Shown here: positions 58,681-64,000 of the stretch, one piece after another
Layout of the letters: every line of letters starts with the position of its first letter
Numbering within the stretch: position 1 is the first letter of the stretch
NCBI GenBank assembly: GCA_027625915.1
Contig: JANTQA010000036.1
Coordinates: 4,955,501 to 5,019,500 of the forward strand
From: Anaeramoeba flamelloides
Lineage: Eukaryota; Metamonada; Anaeramoebidae
DNA: 64,000 nucleotides
Direction: 5' to 3'
Position numbers and translations under genes: made by a program
Notes under the pieces: generated by a model
What the model saw: the letters and a program-made list of their open reading frames with translations, nothing else
Told to the model about the DNA's origin: nothing
The model's database searches: none

Positions 58681-60579
58681 TTTTTTAAAAAATAAATATT
58701 TTTATATTTGTAAAATTTGTGAAATATTTTTAACAAGATTTTTTTTAAAATTTAATGATTTAGCCAATAGTTCGAGCCAGATTAATAATTGATTTTTTAT
58801 TTTGTTTTTACTATTTTTTAATTTTTGACTTTTTGAAATCTAGATTTATAACAAAAAATAATATTTAATAATAAATCTTGCTTGAAAAATTATTTTTAGA
58901 TTAGATTTAATTTAGAAAGGAATAATTCAAATTTTACAAAGATTTTTTTCTAATTTTTAAGAATCAAAAAATAAAATGAAAATATTTTTTTCTTAGTTTC
59001 CAATATTTTTTTATTATTTTTGGAATAATCTTTTAATTTCCTTTTATATATTTTTTAAATTTCGACTCAATTACTTTATCTGATAAGGAATTTTATTTTA
59101 ATTCAATTTGAGTAAAAAACATAGATATTTAAACCATTTTTTTAATTAATTATTTTTTATTACAAGAATTGCATTTTAGAAAATTATTCATATTAAGTTA
59201 TCAATTTTAATAAACAAAAAAAAATTCTCTTCGTGTTCATTTGATATTTATTTGAAATTTTGGCAAAAAAAAAAGAGAATATTCCTCTTTATTGTTGCTT
59301 ATTAATTGATTCAAAATTTTTATCCTGTACAAACTGTTTAAAAAATTCCACAATACCAATTATTTTTATATAATTCAACTTTAAAAAATCAATTATAAAT
59401 GATATGAATAATATAAACCTTAAATAAAAGTTGATTTTTGTAAAATAGATCTCATACATCTATATATTTCATCGAAAAATCAAAAAAATAAAAACCTTTG
59501 AAAAGAAACATTCAAAAAAAAAAAAACCAGCCATGTCCATTTTGATCTTCAAAAGAAGATCAAATAAAAATTCTAGTATCATCAATATCATTTTTCAACA
59601 ATCATTTTTACTTTTAATAATAATATAATAACAAATTTTTACTTTGTAACTTTCAATCTTGAAATAAAAACAAAAAAAAATTAAAAAAAAACCCATAAGA
59701 AAAAATGAGAAAATTTTTTTTCTATTTTTAAATTTCCAAATTAAATTCAAACCTTTATCTATTTTAACACTTTAAACACATCTAATTTATCCCAACAACT
59801 AAGCTCTTTTGTCTGGAAAAAAGTTTATGTATCTGAATAGAAGAATAAAAATCATGATATTTTCAAAAAAGTAGATGTTTTTTTTAATATTTCTTTTAAA
59901 ATTCTCTTTTGGAATTAGTGGTGCTATTTGTAAACTAATAATACCAAATTAAGTGAAATTTACTAAGTCTGAATCAATAATTATTGGATAAATTTCAAAA
60001 AATAATTTTATCAAAATATTTCTGAAAAATGAAAAAAATCTAAACACTTTTTTGGAGAAAAAAAATAACAACTAAATTCAATAAAAAATTCACAAACATG
60101 CTTATGACACAAACACCTTTTAAACGATAAAATACAGTTATAAGTTTTCCATTCTATTTGAAATTTTGTCTAGATTAAATCAGTTCTGAATAAAATTTTT
60201 TCAATCAAAAAGAAAAAAAAATAATCAGCAATTTTCTCCCTTGAAAAATATCAAATTATAAATTGTGATCAGAAATTTTTATTTCGTTTATTAAGGCAGT
60301 GTATAACTAACAAACAAATTGGATTATTAAGAATCGATTAACGACAAATAACTATTTTGGATCTTTAAATAGTTCCATTAGAAATTAGGTTTAATAAAGA
60401 TATATTTAAACTAAATTTGCCACTCTTTTTTGGAAATTACTTATTAAAAAAGAAAATAACAAAATATTAATTCACAATATCCCATTATTAAAAAAAAAAA
60501 AATTAAAGTATGTTTAACCGAAAGAATAACAATAACTAAAAAAATTATAAAAAAAATTTATTTTTAAGTAAAAAAGTTT
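58331..60579. other. Convergent intergenic region, nothing recognised
   Basis: 2.2 kb between the TRIM-like 3' end and the 3' end of the minus-strand gene at 60580. It contains a TA microsatellite at 58651-58676 and T-rich runs. No open frame, RNA gene or repeat family member was recognised. Confidence 0.5.
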
Positions 60580-61664
60580 TTATGATTCACTTTTAGGTTG
60601 TTCATTACAGCCTGTAGTTTTTGACCATTGGCAAACACCATATGCTCTTGTATCAATGTTTCCTTCATAAGTAGTTTCATCATCTTTAAAAGTTTTCGTT
60701 GTTTCGTCATCATTCCATGAAGTAGTTGGATAATTTTTATCATTTTTCTATAAAATAATACGAAATAATAATAATAAAAAGAATGAAAGAAAAATAAATC
60801 AGAATAATATAAAAAAAATATATTGTAAAAAAATTAATTTTTGAGAAATAAAATTTAACATAATAATATGGTATACTAAAAATTCTCCAAAAATGTTCTT
60901 CAATTTTGACAATTAATAATAAACTAAATTCCATATTTTTTAAACCACTTTTATTCTGCAAAGTCTTATCCATTTATATACTTTTTATGGCATTTGATAC
61001 AATCGATTATTTTAAATGAATTTTACATTTTTTCAGACTTTTTCTTTTTTCAATTTTTTTTGATACTTTTAGTTAAACCTGATTTATTTGTAAATTGTTT
61101 TTTTTTTATTGGGAGATCTATAATAACGAGATAAAAAGGTGTTGTTATAATGCTATTGAAATTGTGGAAATTATTGTAGAAAAATCATATTGATTTCCAT
61201 TGGAATTTTATTTGATCTTATCTTTAAGTTCGGAAAATTTTGAAATAAAACTATTATATATCGATTAGTTTGTAAATTTGGTTACATTTTTGAAACAGAA
61301 AGAAAATTAAAACAATTTGTTTTTTGAAAAGAAAAATAGAAAAATTACTTGTCTTGCAGGTTGCAATGTCCACATATACCATTTACCATCCTCAAGCCCA
61401 TCAATTTCCCTAGTAATGTTTGTGTTTGATTTTAATTCGGTTGCTTTATTTGAATCTTCATCCTGATATACAATTTCATTTGTTACAGAAATTTCTTCAA
61501 TTTTTACATCCTCGTCATCAATTTCATAAACAACAACCATTAATTTATCATTTTCGATATATTTTGAATAATAATTGGAAATGGTCATTGTTCCAACAGT
61601 TGAACTTGATTGACTTACTTCAATTGAATATGGATTTACACTATAATATGTGAAAACATATCCC
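60580..61664 (-). CDS. Unrecognised protein, C-terminal two exons
   Basis: Minus-strand exons 61664-61349 and 60747-60580 join in phase 0 (donor GTAATT, acceptor TTTTATAG) and end at TAA. Together they encode about 160 residues: GYVFTYYSVNPYSIEVSQ, an acidic stretch (EIDDEDVKIEEI), an N-x-T site, GKWYMWTLQPARQ, then an acidic segment and a closing YGVCQWSKTTGC with two Cys. The first exon needs two preceding bases, so at least one upstream exon exists. I recognise no family. The even spacing of Thr/Tyr/Val, the single glycosylation site and the paired Cys would fit an extracellular beta-rich domain, but that is a guess. A good donor-bearing short frame at 63098-63038 may be its first exon. 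Confidence 0.6.
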
Positions 61665-63643
61665 CTATAAAAAAAATTAAATAATTACAATAAAGCAATA
61701 AGAACAAAAAGCAATAGTTATGAAAATACCAAAATAAGAAGAAAGAGGTTTAATAATTATAATAAATTAATAATGAATTTTTTGTTTATGATTAAGTAAA
61801 AAAAAAAAAATCAAATAAAAAATTGTTTTGATTTGCCATTATATATTTTCAAAATATTGTGAAGAAAATGGATTTTTGGAAATTGTTTTTATCATTTCTG
61901 AAGAAATAAAGGAGATTTAATCCCGAAGACAAAATATTTGTTGCTATTAATTCGAGAAATTGTGAGATAAAATGAATTCCAAATTGATTGTTTACTAATA
62001 TTAATCAAATGATTCAACAAATGGAATAATAATTTAAAAAAAAAAAAAATAATTTCCAAAAATATTTTGAAATTTTTTTTTAGTGTTGTTGTTTCTTATT
62101 TTACAATACTGATAAATTAAAAAAAAAGTTAAAAAATTTTTATTTCAATTTCTCTTTTTTCAAAGATTTTTCAATCTCTTTGAACAAAGAATTTATTGGT
62201 TTTAATAGCAAAGAAAGTTTGGAAAATTAATTGATCTTTGAAAATTTCTTTGTAATGGAATGTTTAGAAAATTGGAGTTATCAAAATTTTGTAAAAGGGA
62301 AATTGAAATAAAAAGTTTTTTGCATTTTTTTGAATTTATCAGTATTTGTCATAAAAACTTTAAAAATGTTGCAAACACGATGTACTCTCTTTTGATGTTT
62401 TCTCTCTTGGATTGAATATAATAAAAATATAATTTTTTTTTTTTATATTTATTTATTGTTTTAAAAAGAAAAGAACAAAAATTTATTATGAGTTGGGAAT
62501 TGGTTTCTGATTTATATAATAAACAAAAGAAATGGTCCAATTAAAGTTTAAAAACGTTTGAAAAAAAAACTTGTTTTATTCAAGAAATCTTATAATTTTT
62601 TCTAGATTTCATCATTTTTTTTTTTCAAATTATAATTCATATATTAAACTGATTGTATTTCTTTTTTTATTGATACAGTTTTTTTTTTTTCTATTGAAAC
62701 CCCAAAAACTTTAATTATATAATTATTTAGCCGATGCAATAGAATTTTATTTTATTTTTTTTATGAATTACTTGAAAAATAAATCAATCAATTTTATTTT
62801 TTTGATTTTATATTTTTGATATTTTTTTAAATGATAAACCCATAATAAAAAATTGTTTTTTATGAATCATTTCTAATTTTGATTCAAATTATTGAAATGG
62901 TTGTGTTTTGTAATAATTTTAAGATGCTAATAACCATAAAAAAAATCTTCTAGTAAATTTAAATAGCAAAAATAAAATTAATTGTTTGAAATTAAAAAAT
63001 AAAGAACAAAGATCTAGTTATATATTACCATACTTACTTTTAAATCCTATTTCCAAAAATGAATTATTGTTTTTAAAAGTCTGATCCATTTTTCTCATTT
63101 TTGAAAAGCCTAAAAGCAACACCTTTCGATTTATTTCATAAAGAATTATTTTCTATGAAGAAGAAAGAAATCTTATTGTCTGTGAAGGAAGTGTACAAAA
63201 ATATATATTTAAAATAAAACCCTATGTTTTGAAATAACCCTAAAAAAAAATAAACTTTATATCAAAAAATTCACAATAATTATTTTAAAAACTTGAAAAA
63301 AACTTTAATTTCTTTATTCATTCGAAACATTTTTTTTAACAATTTTTTCATTTTATTGAACAAAAAAAGCCGAGGAAAAATTGTCAAACCATTAAATTAA
63401 AAATGTTACCATAATACTTTTTTGAAACCTCGTAAAATTCAACTTAAAATCAAAAGAAAGACCTTTTTAATTTGACTATTTTTAATCAATAATTAAAAAC
63501 CCAATCTTAATTATTTCAGTGAGATTAGTAATAGTCCAAAGATTAAAAGTATTAATATTATTTCTCAATTTTATAAAGATTTTTGAATAAATAAAACTAT
63601 TTCGAATTAATAATTATAATAATAATAAAAATAAACTCCTTTT
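61665..63643. other. Likely upstream intron(s) or flank of the 60580 gene
   Basis: AT-rich with no clear exon except the short candidate at 63038-63098. The frame at 62349-62540 (minus) lacks splice support and any motif. Confidence 0.4.
63038..63098 (-). CDS. Possible 5' exon ending at a consensus GTAAGT donor
   Basis: From ATG at 63098 the frame reads MRKMDQTFKNNNSFLEIGFK and stops at AAAA|GTAAGTATGG in phase 1. The donor is among the best in the window. Whether it belongs to the gene at 60580-61664 is not shown, since that gene needs a phase 2 partner, so another exon would lie between. Confidence 0.3.
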
Positions 63644-64000
63644 CAGTCAAAGTGGCCCAGTTTTATTGAAGAAATAGAACATATTCAAAGAGTTTAATTC
63701 ATTATTCTTCTCAAAATAAATTTTCAATTTTTAGATCAAAATCCTTTTATATAGTTTTGTCAAATTTTTTTTTTTGATTTTTTTGTTTTTTGATTTTCTT
63801 TTTCTTCTCTTTTCTTTCTCTTTTTTTTTCTTTTTCATTTTTCTTCTTTTTCATTTTTCTTCTTTTATTTTTTTTTTTAAAAAAGTAAATTTGAAAACTT
63901 AGAATCTTTGAAACTCCAAATTAACATTAAGAAAAGTTAGGCTTTGTATTTTCTTATAAAATTCATAAATTTACTATTAAAAAATCTTATTGTCAACAAT
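63644..64000. mobile_element. Family E element, copy 2, cut by window end
   Basis: It starts CAGTCAAAGTGGCCCAG and is collinear with 22605 onward (TTTTATTGAAGAAAT, GAGTTTAATTCATTA, TTTTCAATTTTTAGATCAAA). In place of the 80-T run it has a mixed TTTTTC-rich tract (63770-63880). Confidence 0.65.

Noticed and set aside
58760-58790. GTTCGAGCC-like stretch resembling a tRNA T arm
   Set aside because: No matching acceptor stem, anticodon arm or D arm around it.
60740-60973. 77-residue minus-strand frame
   Set aside because: It overlaps the intron between two exons that join in phase; the hydrophobic tail is AT-rich low complexity.

Overview
This window is AT-rich nuclear DNA from a protist. The genes have GT-AG introns, proteins carry long Asn/Gln, Lys/Glu and Arg-Gly runs, and TAA, TGA and TAG all act as stops. 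Families present (TRIM-like B-box/SPRY, tweety-like, spliceosomal U1-70K and U2AF65) and the texture suggest a free-living amoeboid protist; an Anaeramoeba-like metamonad is my best guess, but nothing here proves it.

Layout: (1) 1-241, start of a PARN/CAF1-type deadenylase, minus strand. (2) 2155-2916, short-chain dehydrogenase with altered catalytic residues. (3) 6148-10735, three-exon U1-70K with an N/Q-rich N-terminal extension. (4) 16127-19769, minus strand, U2AF65 with an RG tract. (5) 20299-21722, FAF2/UBXD8-like UAS-UBX protein, divergent from U2AF65. (6) 26887-39918, four-exon topoisomerase II homologue of about 2,581 residues. Its ATPase and cleavage residues are lost and a charged repeat region stands where TOPRIM should be. 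(7) 43076-52631, minus strand, a many-exon five-helix membrane protein resembling tweety. (8) 53219-58330, TRIM-like double B-box/coiled-coil/SPRY gene. (9) 60580-61664, minus strand, C-terminal exons of an unrecognised protein.

Genes fill under half of the window. The rest is intergenic DNA and giant introns (1.2-5.1 kb) packed with small inverted-repeat elements, composite palindromic arrays, degraded LINE pieces and simple repeats. Several families occur in two to eight copies and some are nested. Other introns of the same genes are only 87-290 nt, so intron size is bimodal and the long ones look inflated by mobile DNA.

The items most worth following are the catalytically emptied topoisomerase II homologue, the two neighbouring early-spliceosome proteins that both carry prion-like low-complexity extensions, the tweety-like gene, and the palindromic array family with ends reading AGTGCCGTCAAGTGCC. 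Exon joins were made by hand from reading frame, splice sites and family alignment from memory; no search was run.
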